Source: CAYWMP01 sp964459445 (GTDB lineage Bacteria; Desulfobacterota; DSM-4660; Desulfatiglandales; HGW-15). Taken from it: a stretch of 8,306 bases of DNA. Each line of letters begins with the position of its first letter. Position 1 is the stretch's first letter. Shown in pieces: positions 1-5,473 of the stretch. Below the pieces are notes generated by a model. It saw only the letters and a program-made list of their open reading frames with translations. It searched no databases and was not told the origin of the DNA. Where the stretch lies: the NCBI GenBank assembly GCA_964459445.1, contig CAYWMP010000228.1, positions 1-8,306 on the forward strand, written 5' to 3'. Made by a program: the position numbers and the translations under genes.

Positions 1-48
1 TTGATCAAACTGGCCGCTTCGGCGGCAAGAGGCGGCGCTGAACACTGA
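1..48 (+). CDS. Possible 3' end of a plus-strand gene running in from the left edge
   Basis: Frame 1 reads LIKLAASAARGGAEH and then a TGA at 46-48. The composition (Ala/Gly-rich, G+C-rich codons) is more like coding DNA than the AT-rich spacer that follows. If real, this gene converges on the small minus-strand gene ending at 155. The evidence is only 15 codons, and the end overlaps a TGAACAC heptamer repeat, so it could equally be repeat-associated non-coding DNA. No family can be assigned. Confidence 0.2.
   Translation: MIKLAASAARGGAEH
13..26. repeat. Short GC-rich hairpin with TTCG loop
   Basis: GCCGC (13-17) and GCGGC (22-26) pair around TTCG, giving a C(UUCG)G tetraloop if transcribed on the plus strand. 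No T-run follows on either strand, so it is not a canonical intrinsic terminator. It lies inside the possible C-terminal codons of a plus-strand gene and may be only a by-product of Ala/Ser codons. Confidence 0.3.
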
Positions 49-61
49 ACACTCAGAACAC
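39..61. repeat. Tandem TGAACAC heptamers
   Basis: TGAACAC occurs twice head to tail (39-45, 46-52) and is followed by a related TCAGAACAC (53-61). It resembles the short GAA-rich units in the two larger spacers of this window and is probably the same class of degenerate intergenic repeat. Confidence 0.55.
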
Positions 62-90
62 CTTTGGTTTGTCAACGCCTGTCAGATTTG

Positions 91-109
91 TTTGACTCGT
101 TTAGTCAAA
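91..109. repeat. Perfect 7-bp inverted repeat, possible bidirectional 3'-end structure
   Basis: TTTGACT (91-97) and AGTCAAA (103-109) form a perfect 7-bp stem around a 5-base loop. It lies 45 bases beyond the stop of the small minus-strand gene and 42 bases beyond the possible plus-strand stop at 48, the place where a shared terminator of convergent genes would sit. The stem is AT-rich and neither side has a clear T-tract, so terminator function is only a guess. A short palindromic operator is an alternative. Confidence 0.3.
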
Positions 110-154
110 GAATCGCGGTGTAAGGAGCTAAAAAGGGCTAAAATGATGCGGCAG

Positions 155-464
155 TCATACCTTTTTGAAAAACTCCTGAAATTCTTTTATGAAAGCAACT
201 TTTGTTTCGGGCTGTATGTTTTCTACAAAAAGAAACTCGAGCAGAAAAAACATCTTGTAGTCCACGGCGGATGTCTCGTACTCCTGATAGGATGTCACCT
301 TCACCCCTTTGAGCTTGCCCTGATCTTCACCGCCAAACAATTCACTTTTCCTTAAAATCAGGTCAATAGCTTCCCTGCCATCCTCAGGATTCTCCTACGA
401 CTTCAATTCCTTCAAGCTTCTTTACGGCTCTGACGATTCTCTCACTCTCGACCTTGATCTTCAT
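155..464 (-). pseudogene. Small hypothetical protein gene, frameshifted after codon 23
   Basis: I do not recognise the family. An ATG at 464-462 has a strong GGGAGG site (473-478) eight bases upstream and opens MKIKVESERIVRAVKKLEGIEVV. That frame stops at 384-386 after 26 codons. A one-base shift at about 395 joins a second frame, starting ENPEDGREAIDLILRKSEL (394 downward), which runs to a TGA at 155-157. Ignoring one base gives a continuous protein of about 102 residues: charged, Lys/Glu-rich, with an aromatic-rich C-terminal half (MFFLLEFLF) and a likely terminal amphipathic helix (FIKEFQEFFKKV). It has no signal peptide or obvious catalytic motif. Codon quality on both sides of the shift suggests one ancestral gene, disrupted by a net +1 change or a sequencing error. 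Alternatively, a 26-residue peptide and an unrelated 61-residue ORF (ATG at 340) sit next to each other by chance. It follows the acyl-CoA synthetase on the same strand after a 359-base spacer, so it is probably not in the same transcript. Confidence 0.5.
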
Positions 465-472
465 GTCTCCAT

Positions 473-478
473 CCTCCC
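473..478 (-). promoter_or_regulatory. Strong Shine-Dalgarno site of the small broken gene
   Basis: GGGAGG on the minus strand lies eight bases before the ATG at 464-462. It is the best ribosome binding site in the window and the main reason to choose that start and treat the 26-codon N-terminal frame as part of a real gene. Confidence 0.6.
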
Positions 479-534
479 GCCCTTCTTATCCTCATAAGCT
501 GCAACTTTAATAATGATTTTGGTTTGTAGAATCT

Positions 535-558
535 GAATATCGAATATCGAACAAGAAA
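535..558. repeat. Left arm of a diverged inverted repeat pair
   Basis: The arm begins GAATATCGAATATCGAAC and matches the reverse complement of 762-785 at about 20 of 24 positions by eye. With its partner it bounds roughly 250 bases. Arms of this type, built from GAATATCGAA-like units, recur in the other spacers, so the pair may be two independent copies of a dispersed repeat in opposite orientation instead of termini of one element. Confidence 0.5.
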
Positions 559-576
559 CTTCGAATTATGAAGTTT
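556..576. repeat. Perfect 7-bp hairpin at the inner edge of the left arm
   Basis: AAACTTC (556-562) pairs with GAAGTTT (570-576) around GAATTAT. It directly adjoins the left repeat arm. No T-run typical of an intrinsic terminator follows on the minus strand. Confidence 0.5.
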
Positions 577-761
577 AAGGCTCGTTTTGTTTCGCAGTTC
601 TATGTTGATTCCTTAGAATTTGCCGCGGCGGATAATTTTTCCGGTTATGTTTCCCGTTAACATTGTTTTTTGAAAGGCCTCCGTAATAGGAATTATTAGA
701 ACCTAAATTCTATCCATCTATTCTAAGAGTCAAAGATTTTACATTCCTTCTTCATTCATTA

Positions 762-785
762 TTCCTTGTTCATTATTCGACATTC
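762..785. repeat. Right arm of a diverged inverted repeat pair
   Basis: Read on the minus strand it begins GAATGTCGAATAATGAAC, the partner of 535-558 with about four mismatches in 24. It lies 38 bases beyond the acyl-CoA synthetase stop. Further minus-strand sequence (to about 742) continues with GAATAATGAATGAAG-type units. Confidence 0.5.
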
Positions 786-823
786 TTTTTGTCAAAACCG
801 GCAATTAATTAGCGTTTATTCCT

Positions 824-2389
824 CTATTCCTCCCAATAGGGATCCCTCAGACCCTTCTTGTAGATCTTACCCGAACCGGTTCTGGGAAGGGCCTTCATAA
901 AATTGACGCTTTTTGGCGCCTTGAAATGGGGCAGATCTTCTCTGCAGAAGGCAATAACTTCATCTTCTGATACCACGGCCCCGTCTTTTAGGACAACAAA
1001 GGCCTTGACTGCCTCACCCCAGTGACTGTCGGGAACGCCGACTACTGCCGCCTCCAGGATATGGGGATGCCTATAGAGTACATTCTCCACTTCCGTGGAG
1101 TAGACATTTTCACCGCCCGTAAGAATCATATCCTTTTTCCGATCTACAATGGTAACATATTCTTCTTGATTAATTATGGCGAGATCGCCCGTGCGCAACC
1201 ATCCTTTTTGAATAGCTTTTTCGGTCTCTTCGGGCAAGTTCCAGTAACCTGGTGTAACGATATCTCCCTTTACGATGATTTCGCCCACCTGCTTATTGTC
1301 CTTTGCCACCTCGTCTCCCATTTCGTCCACGACCTTCAGACTCACATTGATGAATTCCCTCCCTGTGCTGGCCCTATACCCGAGTTGCTCCTCCTTGGGA
1401 CGGTTTTTTAGGTGGTTCTTGAGTATGGATAGCGTGAGGTAGGGGCTAGTTTCCGTCATGCCATAGGTTTGAATATAATCACATTTGAAGGTTTCGATGA
1501 TCTTACGTACAACTTCCGGCGCAATGGGCGCCCCTCCGCTCAGGAGAATCCTCAAACTCGAGTAATCGTATTGTGCCACACTGGGGTGGTTCACCATCAT
1601 GTTCAGCATGGTTGGAATCAGATTGGTCAACGTGACCTGTTCCCTTTCAATCATACGCAGGACCTCGAGGGGTGCGAAGGAAGGAATGATTATGTGTTTC
1701 CCGCCCACCCAGGTGATTGCAAATGTCGCCCAGGCATCCGCAAGATGAAATAAAGGAGCCACATGGAACCAATGGTCCGAGTCATTCAGATGAAACTCCG
1801 CAATCGTCCCCAAGGCGTGGCTTTTCACGTTTTTGTGAGTCAGCATCACGCCCTTAGGTCGACCCGTCGTTCCACTGGTGTAATAAAGGTGCGCCACAGC
1901 ATCATCTTGGATGTTTTGATGGGGCAGCGAATCGTCTCTACTTTTTGCTAAAAGGGTTTCATAATCCAGGTCTTGATGTGCTCGTTCAGCACCACTAGAC
2001 CCATGTGACCATACAATCCTTTTGAGTGAAGGTATCTGTTCGGGTAAATCTTTGACCTTGTCTTTAAAGAGGGTTTGAGCAATCAGAATGCTTGACTCGC
2101 TGTCCTTTAGAATTTGGATGAGTTCTTTGCTCAACAGCCTGAAATTGAGGGGGACAAAAATCATCCCGGTTTGGGCGGCAGCGAAATAGGACTCAAGAAA
2201 AACATGACAGTTCTCATGAATAATGGCCACCCGATCGTCCGGTTTGAGCCCCAGATCCAAGAGACTATTGGAAAGCCTCCGGACCCGGTTTGCAAAGGTC
2301 ATGTAATCCAATCGCTCTTTACCACAAACAATGGCTTCCCTTTTGGGAAACAGTTTGACCGCCTTTGGTAAGAGCTCATCCAACGCCAT
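824..2389 (-). CDS. AMP-forming acyl-CoA synthetase (fatty-acid/carboxylate-CoA ligase family)
   Basis: The 521-residue protein activates a carboxylic acid with ATP to an acyl-adenylate and then transfers it to CoA; it is predicted cytoplasmic. All core ANL-superfamily motifs are present: the P-loop-like YTSGTTGRPKG at 170-180, YGMTET at 309-314, the GWLRTGD aspartate region at 396-402, the hinge/A8 region DRKKDMILTGGENVYSTEVE at 416-435, and the catalytic lysine K508 in PRTGSGKI. Length is normal for the family and there is no sign of disruption. The ATG at 2389-2387 has a GAGGGGG site eight bases upstream, which supports this start. It lies 135 bases downstream of the MFS transporter on the same strand. 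The acyl pocket includes the segment APLFHLADAWATF (211-223), but substrate chain length or type cannot be read from it; a medium/long-chain fatty acid or an aromatic or alicyclic acid are all possible. Family confidence is high, substrate unknown. Confidence 0.93.
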   Translation of the reverse strand: MALDELLPKAVKLFPKREAIVCGKERLDYMTFANRVRRLSNSLLDLGLKPDDRVAIIHENCHVFLESYFAAAQTGMIFVPLNFRLLSKELIQILKDSESSILIAQTLFKDKVKDLPEQIPSLKRIVWSHGSSGAERAHQDLDYETLLAKSRDDSLPHQNIQDDAVAHLYYTSGTTGRPKGVMLTHKNVKSHALGTIAEFHLNDSDHWFHVAPLFHLADAWATFAITWVGGKHIIIPSFAPLEVLRMIEREQVTLTNLIPTMLNMMVNHPSVAQYDYSSLRILLSGGAPIAPEVVRKIIETFKCDYIQTYGMTETSPYLTLSILKNHLKNRPKEEQLGYRASTGREFINVSLKVVDEMGDEVAKDNKQVGEIIVKGDIVTPGYWNLPEETEKAIQKGWLRTGDLAIINQEEYVTIVDRKKDMILTGGENVYSTEVENVLYRHPHILEAAVVGVPDSHWGEAVKAFVVLKDGAVVSEDEVIAFCREDLPHFKAPKSVNFMKALPRTGSGKIYKKGLRDPYWEE

Positions 2390-2397
2390 ATCAGAAA

Positions 2398-2404
2398 CCC
2401 CCTC
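2398..2404 (-). promoter_or_regulatory. Ribosome binding site of the acyl-CoA synthetase
   Basis: GAGGGGG on the minus strand lies eight bases before the ATG at 2389-2387, and fixes the start of the synthetase. Confidence 0.55.
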
Positions 2405-2471
2405 GCTATCCTTTGAATCCCTGTCCTGCGTCGTGGAAAATCCTGCTGAATCCCATCACCGACGATTGTGC

Positions 2472-2501
2472 ATTTTAGACGCCCCAAGTTTGAAAAATCA
2501 A
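2472..2501 (-). promoter_or_regulatory. Candidate sigma-70 promoter for the acyl-CoA synthetase
   Basis: On the minus strand TTGATT (2501-2496) and TAAAAT (2477-2472) are separated by 18 bases. The -10 matches the consensus at 5 of 6 positions and the -35 at 4 of 6. It lies in the 135-base gap after the MFS gene and would give a leader of about 75 bases, so the synthetase might be transcribed on its own as well as by read-through. Matches of this quality can occur by chance in AT-rich DNA. Confidence 0.3.
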
Positions 2502-2524
2502 GTGAATTAGCCTTCTACAGGATT

Positions 2525-3805
2525 TCATGCCCTTGCATCAAATGATTGAGGCCTGCTCGCCGCCCCCTCTTTCTCTTTTGTCATGAGATAGAGCACGGAC
2601 ACAACAGCCAAGCATATCGTGCAAAGCATGAATGCCGACTTGAAGGCCTCGGGACCCCTTGAGGCATGGGGATGGAGGTTCTGCATGAGGCTTCCAAGGC
2701 CCTGCAGAAAGACGGCCGGGCCTATCATGGTGAAAAAATTGAGGGCCGTCATGGTTGCGCCCGCCATCTCAAGGGGCAAGCGTCCCTTGATATGGGCGTA
2801 CATCAACCCGCCCGACGCTCCAAACAATCCAAAACAAAAGAGCAGGCCCCCCAAGAAGAGAGGAGGGGTTGTAACGGGGAGATAAACCATGACCAGCATA
2901 ATGGTAAAAAGGACCACGAGCCCTTGGAAGACTACCCATTTGCTGGAATTGAAAATCTTGTCGGAAACCACGCCCCAACCCGGCCCCCCGATGATCATAC
3001 CAAGATTCAAGAGCAATATGAGATTGCCGGCCTGCAAAGGGGAAAGTCTCATAACTTCAATGAGGTAAGGTCCCGCCCAAAGCCCCTGGATCGCCGCGAG
3101 GATACCGTAGCGTACAAAGGTCGCCGTAGAAATGATCCAGTAATCCTTCAATCGAAAAAGGACCAGGATGTTTTGAAAGCCTGTGTTTTGGCTATGCGTT
3201 TCAGGGAGATCCAGAGGGATTGAGGCGCTCCCTTCAGGCTTATCACGGACTATGACATAGAGCATAATAGCCTGGATAAGATTAATGGTTCCGATCACCG
3301 CAAAGCCATAGCGCCAGCCCACTCTTTGAACCAGGAGCACGAGGGGCGTGGTTGCCACCATGTTGCCGAACGTTCCTATGGAGAAGACGAGGCCCGTAAG
3401 TGTGGCAAATATCCGGGGGCCAAACCAAAGGGTCAAGAGCTTGAATGTCCCCATGAGGTTACAGGCCATGCCTATGCCTAAGAGGACCCGACCGATGATA
3501 CCCTGGCTGAGGGAATTGGAAAAAGCAAACACAAAGGCGCCCACCACCCCAACCAGAGAAAGGCCCGTCATCATCCGCCTGGCGCCCACCCTATCGATAA
3601 GGACGCTTATGGGTATCTGGGTCAGTGCGAAGGCATAAAAGAAAGAGGCAGAGAGCAGCCCCAGTCCCTTTGTGTCCAGATTCAAATCATTTAGGAGCTG
3701 TGGCGCGATCACGGCGTTTGACGCCCGGTAGAATTGGGAGAGAAAGAACAGAGATGTGGTAATGGCAAAGATACGCCAACGTCGGGGAATCATGAATCCT
3801 GACAT
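2525..3805 (-). CDS. Major facilitator superfamily transporter, 12 TM
   Basis: The 426-residue integral inner-membrane protein has about 12 hydrophobic segments in two six-helix halves (approximately 12-34, 47-69, 80-96, 102-125, 133-155, 165-187, then 223-245, 258-280, 291-312, 316-338, 348-370, 387-408), with a hydrophilic central loop at 188-222. MFS motif A appears after TM2 as DRVGARR (71-77), with a weaker counterpart in the second half (GGPGWGVVSDK, 273-283). A buried arginine in TM1 (R27 in FYRASN) is a charged residue that could contact an anionic substrate. MFS carriers are uniporters, symporters or antiporters driven by ion gradients; direction and substrate are not evident. Its position upstream of an acyl-CoA synthetase suggests, by inference only, uptake of an organic acid. 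The ATG at 3805 has only a weak GAAAG site; the ATG at codon 5 is an alternative start with AGGA three bases upstream. Intact, normal length. Confidence 0.9.
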   Translation of the reverse strand: MSGFMIPRRWRIFAITTSLFFLSQFYRASNAVIAPQLLNDLNLDTKGLGLLSASFFYAFALTQIPISVLIDRVGARRMMTGLSLVGVVGAFVFAFSNSLSQGIIGRVLLGIGMACNLMGTFKLLTLWFGPRIFATLTGLVFSIGTFGNMVATTPLVLLVQRVGWRYGFAVIGTINLIQAIMLYVIVRDKPEGSASIPLDLPETHSQNTGFQNILVLFRLKDYWIISTATFVRYGILAAIQGLWAGPYLIEVMRLSPLQAGNLILLLNLGMIIGGPGWGVVSDKIFNSSKWVVFQGLVVLFTIMLVMVYLPVTTPPLFLGGLLFCFGLFGASGGLMYAHIKGRLPLEMAGATMTALNFFTMIGPAVFLQGLGSLMQNLHPHASRGPEAFKSAFMLCTICLAVVSVLYLMTKEKEGAASRPQSFDARA

Positions 3806-3862
3806 AGTCTTTCAGCTATCCAGATAGGGACTATTGCGGGGGATGCTAAACCGAAAGTGGAG

Positions 3863-3892
3863 AGAATACAGGAAGTCTTACTCTGAGGTCAA
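3863..3892 (-). promoter_or_regulatory. Candidate sigma-70 promoter for the MFS transporter
   Basis: On the minus strand TTGACC (3892-3887, 5 of 6 to consensus) and TATTCT (3868-3863, 4 of 6) are 18 bases apart, giving a leader of about 50 bases before the ATG at 3805. It lies just outside the repeat-rich part of the spacer and would make the transporter a separate transcription unit from the kinases. Confidence 0.35.
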
Positions 3893-3903
3893 GGAAGGGT
3901 TTG

Positions 3904-3987
3904 AATTGAATATTGAAGATTGAAGATTGGCAATTGATGCTTTTGCAGAAGGGAATGCTCTTCTCTCCCAATAGACAATATTCAATT
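3904..3987. repeat. 12-bp exact inverted repeat flanking a 60-base centre
   Basis: AATTGAATATTG at 3904-3915 and its exact reverse complement at 3976-3987 bound 60 bases. The arms are extended imperfectly on the left by GAAGATTGAAGATTGG units. They belong to the same short-repeat class as the rest of the spacer. Confidence 0.5.
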
Positions 3988-4088
3988 TTCACTTTTCATT
4001 TTTCTGTGACTGCAGATTGCCAACTGTCAACTGCCGACTTTCTTATCTTAATTCCTCAATTCCCTAAATGCTCAATATTCAATTTTCA
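3976..4088. repeat. Two exact 16-bp direct repeats and diverged copies between and beyond
   Basis: CAATATTCAATTTTCA is found at 3976-3991 and 4073-4088, followed by partial units (CAATATTCACTATTCAATTC from 4087). Between the copies are TCAATTCCC-type units. The array is degenerate, not a clean tandem, and has no CRISPR-like regular spacing. Confidence 0.55.
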
Positions 4089-4135
4089 ATATTCACTATT
4101 CAATTCATTAATTCCCCAATCCCTAAATTCCCCTG

Positions 4136-4164
4136 CCCGCCATAGCTCTCAGAGCGACGGAGGG
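4136..4164. repeat. Interrupted palindrome with CCCGCC/GGAGGG outer arms
   Basis: CCCGCC (4136-4141) faces GGAGGG (4159-4164) with one mismatch, and the inner GCTCT and AGAGC are also complementary, so a two-part hairpin is possible. The first ten bases, CCCGCCATAG, are repeated exactly in the next hairpin. This looks like a diverged dispersed palindromic element. Confidence 0.45.
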
Positions 4165-4178
4165 TCAATTCCCCAATC

Positions 4179-4193
4179 CCCGCCATAGGCGGG
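4179..4193. repeat. Perfect GC-rich hairpin CCCGCC-ATA-GGCGGG
   Basis: A 6-bp perfect G+C stem with a 3-base loop lies 66 bases beyond the stop of the receiver-kinase gene. No T-run follows on the minus strand, so it is not a standard intrinsic terminator, though it could protect the 3' end of the kinase transcript. It shares CCCGCCATAG with 4136-4145. Confidence 0.5.
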
Positions 4194-4258
4194 CAAGCCT
4201 AAATTCCCAAATTCATTTTGCCGACTATTTTCTCTAAATCTCCGAATCACCAAATCAC

Positions 4259-5473
4259 CTAATTTCCCGATACCGGCACCCTGACCGTGAAGGTACTGCC
4301 TTTCCCGACCTCACTTTGGACGTCGATTGTGCCCCCATGCTTCTTCACGATATTGTAGGAAACATTAAGTCCCAACCCTGTGCCTTTACCCACATCCTTG
4401 GTGGTAAAGAAAGGATCAAAGACCTTTGAGATGTTTTCCTCTGCGATGCCCTGGCCCGTATCACTTATTTGGATTTCAACGTGTCTGTTATCGGCCCGGG
4501 TGGCAATTTTAATTTCGCCCTTATCTTCGATCGCTTGTGCCGCATTCACGAGTATATTCACAAAAACCTGATTCAATTGTTGTGGAAAACACGGCACGGC
4601 AGGCACATCGCCGTACTCTTTGATGACCTCCGCCTTGTACTTGAGCTCGTTCCACACCACGTTCAGTGTTGAATCGAGGCTTTTGTTGATGTCCGCCTCC
4701 ATCAACTTATCCTCGCCGGGATGAGCAAAATCTTTCAGATCCATGACTATCTTCTTGATTCGCTCGGTTCCTTCATTGGATTCTTGGATCAATTTTGGGG
4801 TATCCGCCAGAACGAATTCGAAGTCGATTTCCTCCTCCAATTCCCTGATGCGTTGAATCTGTTTCAGGAGGTCGGGACAGGGTTCACCCTGGTTGAATCT
4901 TTCCTCTAATAATGAAATGATCCGCCTGTATTCGGGAATGAGTCTGTTCAGATCATTTTGGTAATCGCTGAGACTCTGGAGATTGCTGCTCACAAACCCG
5001 GTCGGGTTGTTGATCTCGTGGGCCACGCCGGCGGCCAATTGACCTATGGAGCTCATTTTTTCCGATTGAAGGAGTTGTTGGTAAACTTGCTTGTGGTCGT
5101 CTTCTAATTGAATGACGCGTTGTCCTGTGCGTGTTCTGGCTATGAGTTCATTAGGCTCAAAGGGCTTAATAATGTAATCATCCGCTCCGGCATCAAGTCC
5201 GACAATGGCATCGTCTCTTTTGTCTTTTGCCGTTACGATCATCACATAGACATAGTGGCCGAAGTTCGTCTCGCGGATCTTTTGGCACAAAGTCACGCCG
5301 TCTATCCTTGGCATCATCCAATCCGTGATTACCATCCTGAAGGGACTTCTCTGAATGGCTTCCCATGCCTCTAAACCGTCTTGAGCTATAAATACCTTGT
5401 AGCCCAGATTTTCGAGAATCTTTTTGAGGATTTCTGCGGCGTATGAATCGTCTTCTACAATAAGAATCTTCAA
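4259..5473 (-). CDS. Receiver domain-histidine kinase fusion (REC-HisKA-HATPase)
   Basis: The 404-residue cytoplasmic signalling protein has an N-terminal receiver at about 1-118, with acidic D8/D9, phosphoacceptor D51 (VITDWMMP), T81 and K103 (IKPFEP). A coiled linker follows, then a kinase core: H-box with H152 (GVAHEINNP), N-box NILVNAAQAI (N310), G1 DTGQGI (338-343), F-box FDPFFTT (352-358) and G2 GKGTGLGL (362-369). The H-box style and the Glu-rich stretch around 208-240 fit the HPK4-type kinases. There are no transmembrane segments and no DNA-binding output domain. The start is a TTG at 5473-5471 placing MKILIVEDD at the usual N-terminus of a receiver; it overlaps the stop of the upstream kinase as TTGA, with a G-rich run 6-7 bases upstream, implying translational coupling. 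The receiver is a natural acceptor for the HPt domain of the upstream protein (inference). The downstream partner of its own H152 is not in the window. Confidence 0.92.
   Translation of the reverse strand: MKILIVEDDSYAAEILKKILENLGYKVFIAQDGLEAWEAIQRSPFRMVITDWMMPRIDGVTLCQKIRETNFGHYVYVMIVTAKDKRDDAIVGLDAGADDYIIKPFEPNELIARTRTGQRVIQLEDDHKQVYQQLLQSEKMSSIGQLAAGVAHEINNPTGFVSSNLQSLSDYQNDLNRLIPEYRRIISLLEERFNQGEPCPDLLKQIQRIRELEEEIDFEFVLADTPKLIQESNEGTERIKKIVMDLKDFAHPGEDKLMEADINKSLDSTLNVVWNELKYKAEVIKEYGDVPAVPCFPQQLNQVFVNILVNAAQAIEDKGEIKIATRADNRHVEIQISDTGQGIAEENISKVFDPFFTTKDVGKGTGLGLNVSYNIVKKHGGTIDVQSEVGKGSTFTVRVPVSGN
5470..5473 (-). promoter_or_regulatory. TTGA stop/start overlap coupling the two kinase genes
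   Basis: On the minus strand the TGA of the hybrid kinase (5472-5470) shares bases with the TTG start of the receiver-kinase (5473-5471). No ATG lies near the start of the conserved receiver sequence, so TTG is the only start giving a complete domain. Such 4-base overlaps normally mean one transcript and coupled translation. Confidence 0.65.

Larger units (their letters stand above)
465..823. other. Intergenic spacer, 359 bases, repeat-bearing
   Basis: No convincing gene is visible on either strand. The spacer separates the acyl-CoA synthetase stop from the small broken gene. It is AT-rich, with a diverged inverted repeat pair (535-558 and 762-785), a perfect 7-bp hairpin (556-576), and one GC-rich island with the palindrome GCCGCGGC near 622. 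No clear intrinsic terminator follows the synthetase: no GC-rich stem with a T-run was found just below 824. Confidence 0.6.
3806..4258. other. Intergenic spacer, 453 bases, packed with degenerate short repeats
   Basis: No convincing gene is seen on either strand. From about 3900 to 4258 the sequence consists of GAATATTGAA/TTCAATATTC-type and AATTCCC-type units. CAATATTCAATTTTCA occurs exactly twice (3976-3991, 4073-4088), and AATTGAATATTG (3904-3915) is exactly inverted at 3976-3987. TTGGCAAT (3927-3934) is inverted at 4016-4023. Two GC-rich hairpins lie at 4136-4164 and 4179-4193. The end nearest the MFS gene (3806-3900) is not repetitive and carries its candidate promoter. No canonical T-tailed terminator for the upstream kinase gene was found. 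Confidence 0.6.

Noticed and set aside
92..355. An 87-codon plus-strand open frame overlapping the small broken gene
   Set aside because: It has no ribosome binding site and lies antisense to a frame with a strong SD and protein-like composition.
2666..3223. A 185-codon plus-strand open frame opposite the MFS gene
   Set aside because: The minus-strand product has clear MFS topology and motif A; the plus-strand translation is highly charged and low in complexity, typical of an antisense shadow of a membrane protein gene.
3913..4188. A 91-codon plus-strand open frame in the spacer
   Set aside because: Its translation simply reads the repeat units (runs of IFNFQYSLFN and IPQS type) and has no ribosome binding site or family resemblance.
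4179..4193. Intrinsic terminator of the receiver-kinase gene
   Set aside because: The stem is strong but no T-run follows on the minus strand, so it is reported only as a hairpin.
3900..4258. CRISPR array
   Set aside because: The repeats are short, degenerate, in both orientations and without regular unique spacers, and no cas gene is present.
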